From the NCBI RefSeq assembly GCF_037031225.1, contig NZ_JAYEZN010000001.1:62001-126000 (forward strand): 64,000 bases of DNA, read 5' to 3'. Each line of letters opens with the position of its first letter. Position 1 is the stretch's first letter. Both the position numbers and the translations under genes were made by a program. Positions 35,133 through 43,517 of this stretch are shown here, in pieces. The notes beneath the pieces are model-generated. The model saw only the letters and a program-made list of their open reading frames with translations, did no database searches and was not told the DNA's origin. This DNA comes from Halorientalis sp. LT38 (GTDB lineage: Archaea; Halobacteriota; Halobacteria; Halobacteriales; Haloarculaceae).

Positions 35133-35807
35133 TTATCGGAAGAGCAGGACCCTGAGGATCACGTCGGTCATCCGGATCGGGTAGAGGACGAAGGTGTCGA
35201 GCGAGAACTGCGACTCGCCCTCGTCTCTGGTCGGGATCTCGATGGAGATCTCTTTGATCCGGAAGTCCCGTTTGGCGGCCTCGAGGGTCTGTTCGACCGC
35301 CCAGTGTTTGTCCGATCGGTGCAGGATGGTCGCGAGCGCCGACACGCGATAGACCCGGAAGCCGCTCGTCACGTCCGTGATGTCGATGCCGCCGAGGACG
35401 TTGACCACGGTCGTGAAGAACTTGATCCCGAGTTTGCGCGTCAGCGAGTAGTCCTGGAAGCTCTCGTTGAGGTAGCGACTGGCGATCACCATGTCGCAGT
35501 CCTCGGCGGCCTCGAGCAGCGTCGGGATGTACTCGGGGTCGTGCTGCCCGTCGGCGTCGATCTGCATGACGAAGTCGTAGTCGTGGCGGATGGCGTACTG
35601 GTAGCCGGTCCTGACGGCACCGCCGACGCCCGTGTTGAACACGTGTTCGATCACCACTGCGCCGTGGTCGCGGGCGATCCGGGCGGTGCCGTCGCTCGAC
35701 CCGTCGTCCACGACGACGACCTCGTCGACGTGTTCACGGGTCCCGTCGATCACGGAGCCGATGGTGTCGGCCTCGTCGTACGCGGGGATGACGGCGACGA
35801 CGTCCAC
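35133..35807 (-). CDS. GT2 glycosyltransferase, dolichyl-phosphate sugar synthase-like
   Basis: A 224-residue cytoplasmic GT-A enzyme. It has VVAVIPAYDEADTIG, VVDDGSSDG, the metal-binding DAD in QIDADGQHDP, and TDVTSGFRVYR. It lacks C-terminal membrane helices, like DPM1. It should transfer a sugar from a nucleotide donor to dolichyl or other prenyl phosphate. GTG 35807 is preferred because a TATA-like box lies about 27 bp upstream; GTG 35825 is possible. First gene of the operon with DUF2304, the deacetylase and the flippase-like protein. Confidence 0.87.
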   Translation of the reverse strand: MDVVAVIPAYDEADTIGSVIDGTREHVDEVVVVDDGSSDGTARIARDHGAVVIEHVFNTGVGGAVRTGYQYAIRHDYDFVMQIDADGQHDPEYIPTLLEAAEDCDMVIASRYLNESFQDYSLTRKLGIKFFTTVVNVLGGIDITDVTSGFRVYRVSALATILHRSDKHWAVEQTLEAAKRDFRIKEISIEIPTRDEGESQFSLDTFVLYPIRMTDVILRVLLFR

Positions 35808-35828
35808 TGGTGGTGTTGCTCGCACCGG

Positions 35829-35838
35829 TTTACTTATT
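35829..35838 (-). promoter_or_regulatory. TATA-like box of the GT2 operon
   Basis: AATAAGTAAA on the minus strand is centred about 27 bp from GTG 35807 and thus favours that start. Confidence 0.45.
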
Positions 35839-35926
35839 CCTGTCGTTCGAGCAAGCGGTGTGGTGGACGGTCGCGCAGGTGCGACGGACGGAAAGACATA
35901 GTTGCGTCCGTATCGACGGTCGAGCC

Positions 35927-37471
35927 ATGACACGGACGTTCGTCGTCGGGCTCGACGGCGCGAGCTGGCGACTGCTCGACCCCTGGATCGAGGCCGGCGA
36001 CCTGCCGAACATCGCTGCCCTCCGCGAGGAATCGGCCTGGGCCGAGACCCGCAGCTGTCTGCCGCCCGTGACCTTCCCCAACTGGAAGTGCTACTCCTCC
36101 GGGAAGGACCCCGGCGGCTTCGGCGTCTTCTGGTTCGAGCACGTCGACCTCGAGGCGGGTACCATCGAGGTGGCCAACGGCGGCGACTTCGACACCGTCG
36201 AACTCTGGGACTACCTCAACGACGAGGGCCAGACCGCCGGCGTCGTCAACATGCCCACGATGTACCCGCCCCGGGACATCGACGACCTGATCGTCGCCGG
36301 CGGGCCGGACGCCGTCGAGGGCGAGTACCGATCGATCTCCTCGGGCTACACCTCGCCCGAGTCGCTGGCCGCGGACCTCGAAGAGCGGTTCGACTACCAA
36401 GTCCACCCCGACCCGCTGCTGTCCTCGAACCAGGAGCGCGGCGCCGAGGTCGACGCCATCCTCGACCTGCTGGAGAAGCGCTTCGAGGTCGCCCTGACCC
36501 TGTTCGAGGAGGAAGACCTCGACTACGTCCACGTCACGCTCTTCTACCTCAACGTCCTCCACCACTTCTTCTGGGACGAGGAACCCACGAAACGCGCCTG
36601 GGAACTCGTCGACGAGTGGGTCGGGAAGCTGCGAGAACTGGAGGACACCAACCTCGTCCTGATGTCAGACCACGGCGCGGCCCCGACCCAGACGGAGTTC
36701 TACGTCAACGAGTGGTTGGCCGAGAACGGCTACCAGACCCGGACTCGCACCGTCGACGACTACCTCAAGCGGATCGGGATCGACCGGGAGAACGTCCTCG
36801 GGGCGGCGAAACGCGTCGGCGCGGTCGACCTGCTCGCCTCGGTCGTCCCCGAGCGGATTCAGGAGCTGGTCCCCCAGCGCGCGGGCCTCAAACGCTCCCG
36901 GAAACTCGGAGCCGTCGTGCTCGAGGAGACCCAGGCCGTCGCCAGCGCGCAGGGCCCGATCTACCTCAACCCCGACTTCGAAACCGAGTCCCTCCGCGAG
37001 GAACTGATCGCAGACCTCGAAGCGGTCGAGGACGAGCACGGCCCGATCTTCACCGACGTCTACCGCGGCGAGGAGGTCTACGAGGGCCCCTACCTCGACG
37101 AGGCGCCGGAGATCGTCGTCGACCAGCGCCCCGGCGTCCACGTCAACGACGGGATCGGCGGCGGCGAGATCACGGCCGGACCGGACCGCTGGGCCGCGGA
37201 GAACACGCCCCAGGGCATCTTCCTCGCGAACGGCCCCGACTTCGCCGACGCCGGGGAGCTCCGGGACGTGAGCATCCTCGACATCGCGCCCACCCTGCTG
37301 GTCGCCAGTGGCTGTGACGTGCCCGAGGACATGACCGGCAAGGTACTCGAGATCTTCGACGACGACCGCGAGTGGGACGAACGCGAGCCCCTGGCGCTCG
37401 CCGACGAGGACGACAGCCGCGACGACGAGGAGGTCACGGAACGGCTCAAGCAACTGGGCTACATGGAGTGA
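35927..37471 (+). CDS. Type I phosphodiesterase/nucleotide pyrophosphatase family protein
   Basis: A 514-residue enzyme of the alkaline-phosphatase superfamily. It has FVVGLDGASWRLLDPWIEAG-type start (first metal Asp), the nucleophile region LPPVTFPNWKCYSSGK, LMSDHGAAPT and late His residues. Relatives cleave phosphodiester bonds of nucleotides, phospholipids or glycan modifications. There is no signal peptide. It is divergent from the GT2 operon and is likely part of the glycan locus, but its substrate is unknown. Confidence 0.85.
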   Translation: MTRTFVVGLDGASWRLLDPWIEAGDLPNIAALREESAWAETRSCLPPVTFPNWKCYSSGKDPGGFGVFWFEHVDLEAGTIEVANGGDFDTVELWDYLNDEGQTAGVVNMPTMYPPRDIDDLIVAGGPDAVEGEYRSISSGYTSPESLAADLEERFDYQVHPDPLLSSNQERGAEVDAILDLLEKRFEVALTLFEEEDLDYVHVTLFYLNVLHHFFWDEEPTKRAWELVDEWVGKLRELEDTNLVLMSDHGAAPTQTEFYVNEWLAENGYQTRTRTVDDYLKRIGIDRENVLGAAKRVGAVDLLASVVPERIQELVPQRAGLKRSRKLGAVVLEETQAVASAQGPIYLNPDFETESLREELIADLEAVEDEHGPIFTDVYRGEEVYEGPYLDEAPEIVVDQRPGVHVNDGIGGGEITAGPDRWAAENTPQGIFLANGPDFADAGELRDVSILDIAPTLLVASGCDVPEDMTGKVLEIFDDDREWDEREPLALADEDDSRDDEEVTERLKQLGYME

Positions 37472-37542
37472 ACGCCCGACTGCGGACACGGCGTCGAAAA
37501 CCGCCCCGTCACTTTTCACCGCCGACTGCGTACTGGCGGGGC

Positions 37543-38499
37543 ATGGACACAGCGGTCGCCCCCGAAGTGGAGGCCGTCGCCGCGGACATCGCGTCGATGG
37601 AGACGCGCGGGGCGGCGACCATCGCCCGCGCCGCAGCGGACGCACTCGCCGCCCAGGCCCGGGAGAGCGACGCCGAGACACCCTCGGAGTTCCGGGCCGA
37701 GATGACCGCGGCCGCGCGAACCCTCCACGACACGCGCCCGACCGCCGTTTCGCTCCCCAACGCCCTCCGCTACGTCTTTCAGGGGATGGACGGCACCACG
37801 GTCGAGAGCCTCCGCCAGTCGGCGGTCGATTCCGCCGAGACGTTCTGCGCGCAACTGGAACGCGCCCAGACCGACCTCGGGGAGATCGGGGCCAACCGCC
37901 TGCGCGACGGGGACACCGTCATGACCCACTGCCACTCGACGGACGCGCTGGCGTGCATCGAGGCCGCCCTCGACCAGGGGAAGGAGCTCTCGGCAATCGT
38001 CAAGGAGACCCGGCCGCGCAACCAGGGCCACATCACAGCCCAGCGATTGCGGGAACTCGACGTGCCGGTGACGCTGATCGTCGACAGCGCCGCACGGCGG
38101 TACCTCGACGAGGTCGATCACGTCCTCGTGGGCGCGGACTCGATAGCCGCCGACGGCTCGGTTATCAACAAGATCGGGACTGCAGGGCTCGCCGTCTCGG
38201 CCCGCGAGCGGGGCGTCCCGATCGTCACCGCAGCCCAGACGATCAAACTCCACCCGGACACGATGACCGGCCACACCGTCGAGATCGAGACCCGCGACGA
38301 GGCGGAGGTGATCGACGACGAGAGCCGGGCGGAGATCGGCGAGATCGAGGTGGAAAATCCGGCCTTCGACGTGACGCCGCCGCGGTACATGGACGCCATC
38401 GTCACCGAGCGCGGGCAGTTCCCGCCCGAGAGCATCGTCACGCTGATGCGCGAACTGTTCGGCGAGGCCACCGCCCGGCCGTGGGAGGAACCTGCATGA
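37543..38499 (+). CDS. Ribose-1,5-bisphosphate isomerase
   Basis: A 318-residue member of the eIF2B-related R15P isomerase family. It converts ribose 1,5-bisphosphate to ribulose 1,5-bisphosphate in archaeal nucleoside-ribose salvage. The catalytic pair is seen as Cys130 in THCHSTD and Asp199 in GADSIAADGSVINKIGT. The extra N-terminal helical region is typical. ATG 37543 starts the conserved protein. It is followed 12 bp later by a PfkB kinase gene and then by a convergent RuBisCO gene, so the local context fits well. Confidence 0.93.
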   Translation: MDTAVAPEVEAVAADIASMETRGAATIARAAADALAAQARESDAETPSEFRAEMTAAARTLHDTRPTAVSLPNALRYVFQGMDGTTVESLRQSAVDSAETFCAQLERAQTDLGEIGANRLRDGDTVMTHCHSTDALACIEAALDQGKELSAIVKETRPRNQGHITAQRLRELDVPVTLIVDSAARRYLDEVDHVLVGADSIAADGSVINKIGTAGLAVSARERGVPIVTAAQTIKLHPDTMTGHTVEIETRDEAEVIDDESRAEIGEIEVENPAFDVTPPRYMDAIVTERGQFPPESIVTLMRELFGEATARPWEEPA

Positions 38500-38511
38500 G
38501 AGGGGCATAGC

Positions 38512-39396
38512 GTGGCGCGGATCGTCTGTGCGGGCCACGTCAACTGGGACGTGACGCTCTCTGTCGACCGGTTGCCCGCGGCCGACGGCGAGGCCACCAT
38601 CGCCGACCAGGCCCAGTCCTGCGGCGGCAGCGCCTGCAACGTCGCGACGGGGGTCGCCGCGCTCGGTGACGACCCCGCGATCCTCGGGAGCGTCGGCGAC
38701 GACGAGCACGGCCACCTCGCCGAGCGCTCGCTCGACGACTCGGGCGTCGACTGCGGCCCGCTGGTGATCTCCGAGGGAGATACGGCCGTGAAGTACCTCG
38801 TCGTCGATCCGGCGGGGGAGGTCGCCGTCCTCGGCAACGAGGGGGCGAACGAGGCGTTCGCGGCCGACGACCTCGATTCGGAGACGCTCGGGGCCGCCGA
38901 TCACCTCCACCTGACGAGCCAGGACCCGGACACGGCCGCCGCGCTCGCCGATCGAGCCCACGATCAGGAGATCTCCGTGAGCTTCGACCCCGGACGGCGG
39001 ATCGACGCCCGCGACTTCGCGGCGCCGCTCGCGCGTGCCGACCTCGTGTTCGTCAACGAGCGCGAGGCCGCGACGGCCATCGAGGAGTACTTCGGCCCGG
39101 CCGACGACCTGACGAAGACCGTCGCGCTGAAACACGGCGCGGGCGGCGCGGAGGTGCTGACCCCCTGCGGACGGTACGCCAGTCACGACGGCTTCCCCGT
39201 CGAAGCCGTGGACACGACCGGCGCGGGCGACGCCTTCGCCGCCGGCTTCCTCTCCGTCTGGCTCGACGGCGGTGACGACCCGGACTACGATCGCTGTCTC
39301 GCCGTGGGGAACGCCTGCGGGGCGCTCGCGGCGGCCGAGCGCGGAGCGAAGGCCGAACTGTCCTGGGACCGAATCGAGGGTCTGCTCGCCAACTAG
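38512..39396 (+). CDS. PfkB-family kinase, probable ribose-1-phosphate kinase
   Basis: A 294-residue ribokinase-fold kinase starting with GTG. It has GHVNWDVTLSVDRLP, CGGSACNVATG, and the ATP-site DTTGAGDAFAAGF with base Asp240. Next to R15P isomerase, the best candidate reaction is ribose-1-phosphate + ATP to ribose 1,5-bisphosphate, as shown for a haloarchaeal pentose-bisphosphate pathway. Other nucleoside or sugar kinase activity cannot be excluded. It converges with the RuBisCO gene with 12 bp between stops. Confidence 0.85.
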   Translation: MARIVCAGHVNWDVTLSVDRLPAADGEATIADQAQSCGGSACNVATGVAALGDDPAILGSVGDDEHGHLAERSLDDSGVDCGPLVISEGDTAVKYLVVDPAGEVAVLGNEGANEAFAADDLDSETLGAADHLHLTSQDPDTAAALADRAHDQEISVSFDPGRRIDARDFAAPLARADLVFVNEREAATAIEEYFGPADDLTKTVALKHGAGGAEVLTPCGRYASHDGFPVEAVDTTGAGDAFAAGFLSVWLDGGDDPDYDRCLAVGNACGALAAAERGAKAELSWDRIEGLLAN

Positions 39397-39408
39397 TATT
39401 CTCCTGAC

Positions 39409-40662
39409 TCACCGCGGCGTCTCGGTCCCCCACTTCTCGACGGCCGTCGCGAGTTCCGGCACCTGCTCGGCCTTCGACTCGATGGACTCGCCGGCCGCGG
39501 CGGCGTCGACGGCCGCGCGGAGCGCCTTCGCCCCCGCGTGGGTTCCCTCGGGGTGGCCGTGGACCCCGCCGCCGGCCTGAATGCAGAGGTTCGTCCCGAG
39601 CCGATCGATCAACTCCGGGACGAGTCCGGGGTGGAGCCCGCCGGAGGCGACCGGGAGCACGTCGCGCAGGCCGTGCAGGTCGCCGTAGAGCCACTCGTTG
39701 ATGCCGGCGGTGTCCTCGTTCTCGAGTTTGCCGAGGTCGGCGGTCCCGGTGTGCAACTGATCCGCACCGCACAGGCGCGTGATCTGCGCGAGGACGCGCA
39801 TCGACACGCCGTGGTCGGGCACCCGGTCGAAGGCGGCGTGCATCGCCCGGTGGGCGTGGATCGCCAGGCCGTGCTCGTCGCAGCGCTCGCGCACCCGCTG
39901 GACCGCCGCCCAGCCGCAGGTGACGACGTCGACCATCACGTACTCGCCGCCGTGCTCCGCGACCAGATCGACCCGTTCGAGCATCCGGTGGGCGTCGGCC
40001 GTGACGTTCACGAGGTAGGACTTGCGTTCCCCCGTCTCATCCTCGGCTCGATCGCGCTGGGCCAGCGACTCGGTCAGGCGCTCCCTGAAGGGATTGAAAT
40101 CCTGATCCGTGAGGTTCTCGTCGTCCTTGAGGAGGTCGAGGCCACCAGTCCAGGCCTGGTAGCCGATCTCCGCGTGCTGGTCGGTCGAGAGCCCGACCTT
40201 CGGTTTCGGGACCGTCGCCGTGATCGGTCGGTCGCCGGCGCCGAAGACTTCCTCTCGGACGCTCGTCCCGAACTGCGGCCCGGGGAAGGAAGTCGCCAGG
40301 GGTTCGGGCCACTCGCAGTCGAGGAGGCGGATGCGTTCGACGGCTTTCATCCCCAGGATGTTCCCGGCGATGCAGGAGAGCACCTGGGGCATGTTGCCGG
40401 CCTCGAACAGGGCGTCGGGGTAGGCGACGGTGACCGTCCCGCGCTCCTCGTCGATCTCGAAGGCCGTCGCCGAGAGGTCGGTGATCGACCCCTCGACCTG
40501 GAGTTCGGCCCACGTCCCGTTCGAGCTCTCGGAGGCGACGCGGCCGGCCGCCGCCTCGAGGTCCATGTCGCTCGCCGGCTCGACGGCGAAGGTACAGACG
40601 AGTTCCGAGTCGCGAGGGTCGTGGTCGAGGTCCAGGAAGTCCTCGTAGTTGATGCCGGGCAT
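39409..40662 (-). CDS. rbcL: Type III ribulose-1,5-bisphosphate carboxylase large subunit
   Basis: A 417-residue form III RuBisCO. Active-site residues are all present: Lys153 in VPKPK, the carbamylated Lys179 with Asp181 and Glu182 in GGLDLLKDDE, His271/Arg272/His275 in HAHRAMHA, and loop-6 Lys312 in GKLEN. It is thus a true carboxylase rather than a RuBisCO-like protein. Form III enzymes use RuBP derived from nucleotides, giving two 3-phosphoglycerate. A TATA-like box lies 25-33 bp before ATG 40662, so it is probably leaderless. Confidence 0.95.
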   Translation of the reverse strand: MPGINYEDFLDLDHDPRDSELVCTFAVEPASDMDLEAAAGRVASESSNGTWAELQVEGSITDLSATAFEIDEERGTVTVAYPDALFEAGNMPQVLSCIAGNILGMKAVERIRLLDCEWPEPLATSFPGPQFGTSVREEVFGAGDRPITATVPKPKVGLSTDQHAEIGYQAWTGGLDLLKDDENLTDQDFNPFRERLTESLAQRDRAEDETGERKSYLVNVTADAHRMLERVDLVAEHGGEYVMVDVVTCGWAAVQRVRERCDEHGLAIHAHRAMHAAFDRVPDHGVSMRVLAQITRLCGADQLHTGTADLGKLENEDTAGINEWLYGDLHGLRDVLPVASGGLHPGLVPELIDRLGTNLCIQAGGGVHGHPEGTHAGAKALRAAVDAAAAGESIESKAEQVPELATAVEKWGTETPR

Positions 40663-40686
40663 GCCACACCGTTGACCGCGGTGGGA

Positions 40687-40695
40687 CTTAAAATA
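40687..40695 (-). promoter_or_regulatory. TATA-like box of rbcL
   Basis: TATTTTAAG on the minus strand is 25-33 bp upstream of ATG 40662, a strong match. Confidence 0.6.
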
Positions 40696-40746
40696 CCGCC
40701 GGGAGCGAAACGGGTAAGGAGCAGGTTCGAGCAACGTGCAAGTGAG

Positions 40747-40968
40747 ATGACCACGGCGCCCGCAGTCCGCGTCTCGCGCATGCTCAGCCAGATCGACGAC
40801 CCGGAGCGGGCCACCCTGCTGCGCGGTCTCTGGCAGGTCTACCGGTTCGGGCTGCGCCTGGCGCGGGCCGTTCGGGCCTTCTTCACGCTGTTTCACCGCA
40901 TGGTCCGGGCCTTCGCGCTGACGGTCGCCCGGCTCGTCGAGCTCTCCGTCGAACGCTTCACGAACTGA
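40747..40968 (+). CDS. Small amphipathic hypothetical protein
   Basis: A 73-residue frame starting at ATG 40747, 84 bp from the divergent rbcL start. It is rich in Arg, Leu, Ala and Phe, with long predicted amphipathic helices (LARAVRAFFTLFHRMVRAF). It is basic, unlike most proteins here. No family is recognised. The codon pattern is consistent with a coding gene in this genome, but the same frame stays open upstream on the back of rbcL, so chance is possible. Confidence 0.4.
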   Translation: MTTAPAVRVSRMLSQIDDPERATLLRGLWQVYRFGLRLARAVRAFFTLFHRMVRAFALTVARLVELSVERFTN

Positions 40969-40997
40969 CGCCGTCGCCGTCCCCTCGCTTCGTCGGT

Positions 40998-41381
40998 TCA
41001 GAGCGTGACCAGTAACGCAACGGCCAGTCCGACAGGCGCCGCGTAGATGCACCCGACGATCAGCAGACTCGCGCGGTCGTCCCTGAAACCGAGCCAGTGG
41101 CCGGCGAGACTGGCCAGGACGGCGAGGATCCCGATGACGGTCCAGTGCGTCGCGTACCCGGTCGTCCCCGTCAGCACGAAGACCGCGACCAGCGACGCGC
41201 CCGCGGTGGCGACGTAGTCGAACGCCCGCTCCCGTCGCACGGCCGCGCCGACGAGCGCCGCGAGGATCGGCGCGCCGAGGACGACGCTCACGAGCAGGCT
41301 CAGCGTCGATCCGGCCCCCGCTGCAAGCGGTACCGTCCCCCGCTCGTCCCGGTGGAGGTCGTTCAGCGAGCGCTCGGGCAT
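40998..41381 (-). CDS. Hypothetical membrane protein, four helices
   Basis: A 127-residue protein. The first 20 residues are polar; four hydrophobic helices follow from residue 25 to the end. Small loops contain few conserved residues. I do not recognise the family. It is convergent with the small gene at 40747 and divergent from the YdjM-like gene at 41494. Confidence 0.6.
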   Translation of the reverse strand: MPERSLNDLHRDERGTVPLAAGAGSTLSLLVSVVLGAPILAALVGAAVRRERAFDYVATAGASLVAVFVLTGTTGYATHWTVIGILAVLASLAGHWLGFRDDRASLLIVGCIYAAPVGLAVALLVTL

Positions 41382-41493
41382 AGACTCACTGGCCCGTCTG
41401 CCGGCAAATAACTATCCCCGGGACGAGTGGTCGCCTGCCGGAGGGGTCCCACAAAGGTCATTCCGCTCGGGCGATTACGTGTGTCGAGACGCC

Positions 41494-42108
41494 ATGATGG
41501 CGACGACGCACGCGTTCGTCGGTGCCGCCCTGGCCAGCGTGACGGTCCTCGTCGCTCCCGAGGTCGCCCCGGCGGCGATGACCGCCGGCTTCCTCGGTGG
41601 CCTGCTCCCGGACCTCGATCTGGCCTTCGAGCACCGCCGAACCTTCCACTTCCCTGTCCTGGCACCGCTCTGTGCCCTCCCCGTCATCGGCCTGGCCGCG
41701 GTCGCGCCGTCACCGACGACGATCACCCTGGCCGCGTTCGCGGTCGGACTCGGCGTGCACGCCACGACGGATATCTTCGGCGGCAGCACCGAGCCGTGCC
41801 CGTGGCGCTACACCTGCGACCGGGCCGTCTACGACCACCTCCGCGGCAACTGGCTGGACGCTCGCCGCTGGATCCGGTACGACGGCGCCCCCGAGGACCT
41901 CCTGGTGGCGGGCGTCGCCGCCCTCCCGATGCTCCTGCTCGGCTCCACCGCGAACCGATCGCTGGCGCTGGGTGCACTGGCCCTCTCCGCGGGCTACGTC
42001 CTGATCCGCAAGCGGCTCTGGGACGTCGTCGACGTCCTCAGGCGGATCTGTCCGGAACCGCTCGAGCGGTTCCTGCCGGTCCGCGAGTGGCCGACCGAGG
42101 AACCGTGA
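41494..42108 (+). CDS. YdjM-like membrane-bound metal-dependent hydrolase
   Basis: A 204-residue protein of the YdjM/LexA-regulated inner-membrane hydrolase family. Its HAFVGAALASV start, GLLPDLDLAFEHRR and GVHATTDIFGG hold the conserved His and Asp residues expected for metal binding at the membrane. Three to four helices are predicted. ATG 41494 starts the family match; ATG 41497 is equally possible. Substrate unknown. Confidence 0.72.
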   Translation: MMATTHAFVGAALASVTVLVAPEVAPAAMTAGFLGGLLPDLDLAFEHRRTFHFPVLAPLCALPVIGLAAVAPSPTTITLAAFAVGLGVHATTDIFGGSTEPCPWRYTCDRAVYDHLRGNWLDARRWIRYDGAPEDLLVAGVAALPMLLLGSTANRSLALGALALSAGYVLIRKRLWDVVDVLRRICPEPLERFLPVREWPTEEP

Positions 42109-42127
42109 GCGATCGGCCTCCGATGGC

Positions 42128-42556
42128 TCACGGTGACAGATACCAGCCGAACAGGAGCGGCGAGAAGAGGAGCGCCAGCGGGACCGCGATCCAGACCTGT
42201 CCGGCCAGCACGTTGTACTGTCCCACGGTCACCGAGACCGGCGTCCCCTCGACGTAACCGACCAGGAACTCGAATCCGACCGTCAGCACAGTCCAGACGA
42301 CGCCGACGAGCAGCAACTCCGCCCACGTGTACTCGACGGGCGTCCACGAGAAGTACGCCCCCGACAGGACGAGGATGGCCGTCACCAGGACGGCGGTGCT
42401 GAGGACGTGCCCGGCGTACTCTCCGGTACGGGGGATCAGGACGACCTCGCGGATCCCACCGTTGACGACCGCGACGACGGCCATGACGACCCAGAGTCCG
42501 AGCGGGTACAGGATGGCCCGAACTGACTGATGCTGCAGTGTCGACAGGAGAGTCAT
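42128..42556 (-). CDS. Hypothetical membrane protein
   Basis: A 142-residue protein with four predicted membrane helices, starting at ATG 42556 (MTLLSTLQHQSV). One acidic residue pair in the loop after helix 3 and an aromatic cluster (SWTPVEYTWAELL) are notable. No family is recognised. Upstream frame to 42730 overlaps ndk and is not likely coding. Confidence 0.6.
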   Translation of the reverse strand: MTLLSTLQHQSVRAILYPLGLWVVMAVVAVVNGGIREVVLIPRTGEYAGHVLSTAVLVTAILVLSGAYFSWTPVEYTWAELLLVGVVWTVLTVGFEFLVGYVEGTPVSVTVGQYNVLAGQVWIAVPLALLFSPLLFGWYLSP

Positions 42557-42629
42557 TCCGCTATCGGTACACGTCGCCGCATAATAGGTTCGGTGGGGTC
42601 GCCCCGACAGTGAGGCTGCGGTCCCCGCG

Positions 42630-43109
42630 TCAGTGATCGACGTCTTCGTAGACCCACGTCGCGTCCGACTTCTCCCAGTCGACGAGTTCCTCCTCGTCGA
42701 AGAACAGGTCGATCTCCCGTTCGTTCGCACCGGGGTCCTCGTGGTCGGAGCCGTGGATGACGTTCTGCCCGAGGTCCAGGCCGAGGTCGCCCCGGATCGT
42801 TCCGGGCTGGGCCTCGGCGGGGTCCGTCGTTCCCATCATCTGTCGGACCTGCCGGGTGGCGTCGGCGCCCTCCCAGACCATGGCCATCACCGGACCGGAG
42901 GTGATGAACTCGACAAGGCCGTCGAAGAAGGGCTTGTCCTCGTGTTCACCGTAGTGCTCGTGGGCGAGTTCCTCGTCGATCTGCATGAACTTCGCGCCGG
43001 CGAGCTTCAGCCCGCGCTCTTCGAGGCGACCGATGATTTCGCCCACCAGTCCGCGCTGGACTCCGTCGGGCTTTACCATCACGAACGTCCGCTCGTCGTG
43101 GTGGCTCAT
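42630..43109 (-). CDS. ndk: Nucleoside-diphosphate kinase
   Basis: A 159-residue Ndk, which equalises NTP pools through a phospho-histidine. [19 protein letters not shown], and NVIHGSD containing the catalytic His, are present; the final WVYEDVDH region is slightly longer than in bacteria. It is the last gene of the L7Ae-S28e-L24e-ndk operon, an order conserved in euryarchaea; its ATG lies directly after the L24e stop. Confidence 0.96.
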   Translation of the reverse strand: MSHHDERTFVMVKPDGVQRGLVGEIIGRLEERGLKLAGAKFMQIDEELAHEHYGEHEDKPFFDGLVEFITSGPVMAMVWEGADATRQVRQMMGTTDPAEAQPGTIRGDLGLDLGQNVIHGSDHEDPGANEREIDLFFDEEELVDWEKSDATWVYEDVDH

Positions 43110-43517
43110 TTACGCCTCGGCCTCCTCCTCTTCGGCCTCTTCCTCGTCGCCGTCGTCGGCCGCCTCGTCCTCGTCGACCGCTTCGGATTCGGCGTCTTCG
43201 AGGTCGGGGGCCGCGTCCGAGTCCTCGACGGCTTCGTCCTCGGCCGCTTCGGATTCGGCGGGTTCTTCCTCGGCTTCGGGTGCTTCCTCGGTCTCGTCCT
43301 CGGCGGGTTCGTCCGCTGTCTCGGCGGCGCGCTTGCTGCCGGCGCTCCGGCCGGACGCGGTCCACTCCACGTCGCGGGCCTCGCGGCCGAGGTCGGCGTT
43401 CTTCTCGCACTTCGAGGAGCAGAACATGACGGTCGAGCCGTCGTTCTGCACGAGCATGGTCCCGGTGCCGGGTTCGATATCGTCGCCACAGAAGTCACAG
43501 TCGCGAGTTCGTGGCAT
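43110..43517 (-). CDS. rpl24e: Ribosomal protein L24e with long acidic tail
   Basis: A 135-residue protein. The first 58 residues are a normal L24e zinc finger (Cys7, Cys10, Cys33, Cys37; TRDCDFCGDDIEPGTG start). Residues 65-135 are almost only Glu, Asp, Ala and Ser. Archaeal L24e is typically about 55-70 residues, so the tail doubles the protein. The ATG overlaps the S28e stop (TAATG). The tail could stabilise the zinc protein in high KCl or bind a basic partner. Confidence 0.9.
   Translation of the reverse strand: MPRTRDCDFCGDDIEPGTGTMLVQNDGSTVMFCSSKCEKNADLGREARDVEWTASGRSAGSKRAAETADEPAEDETEEAPEAEEEPAESEAAEDEAVEDSDAAPDLEDAESEAVDEDEAADDGDEEEAEEEEAEA

Noticed and set aside
39409-40662. RuBisCO-like protein (form IV) instead of a carboxylase
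   Set aside because: Lys179, Asp181, Glu182, Lys153, His271 and Lys312 are all in place, so it is a true form III enzyme.
39538-40968. A 476-codon plus-strand frame over rbcL
   Set aside because: It is an antisense shadow of the high-GC rbcL gene; only its last 73 codons outside rbcL could be real and are listed separately.
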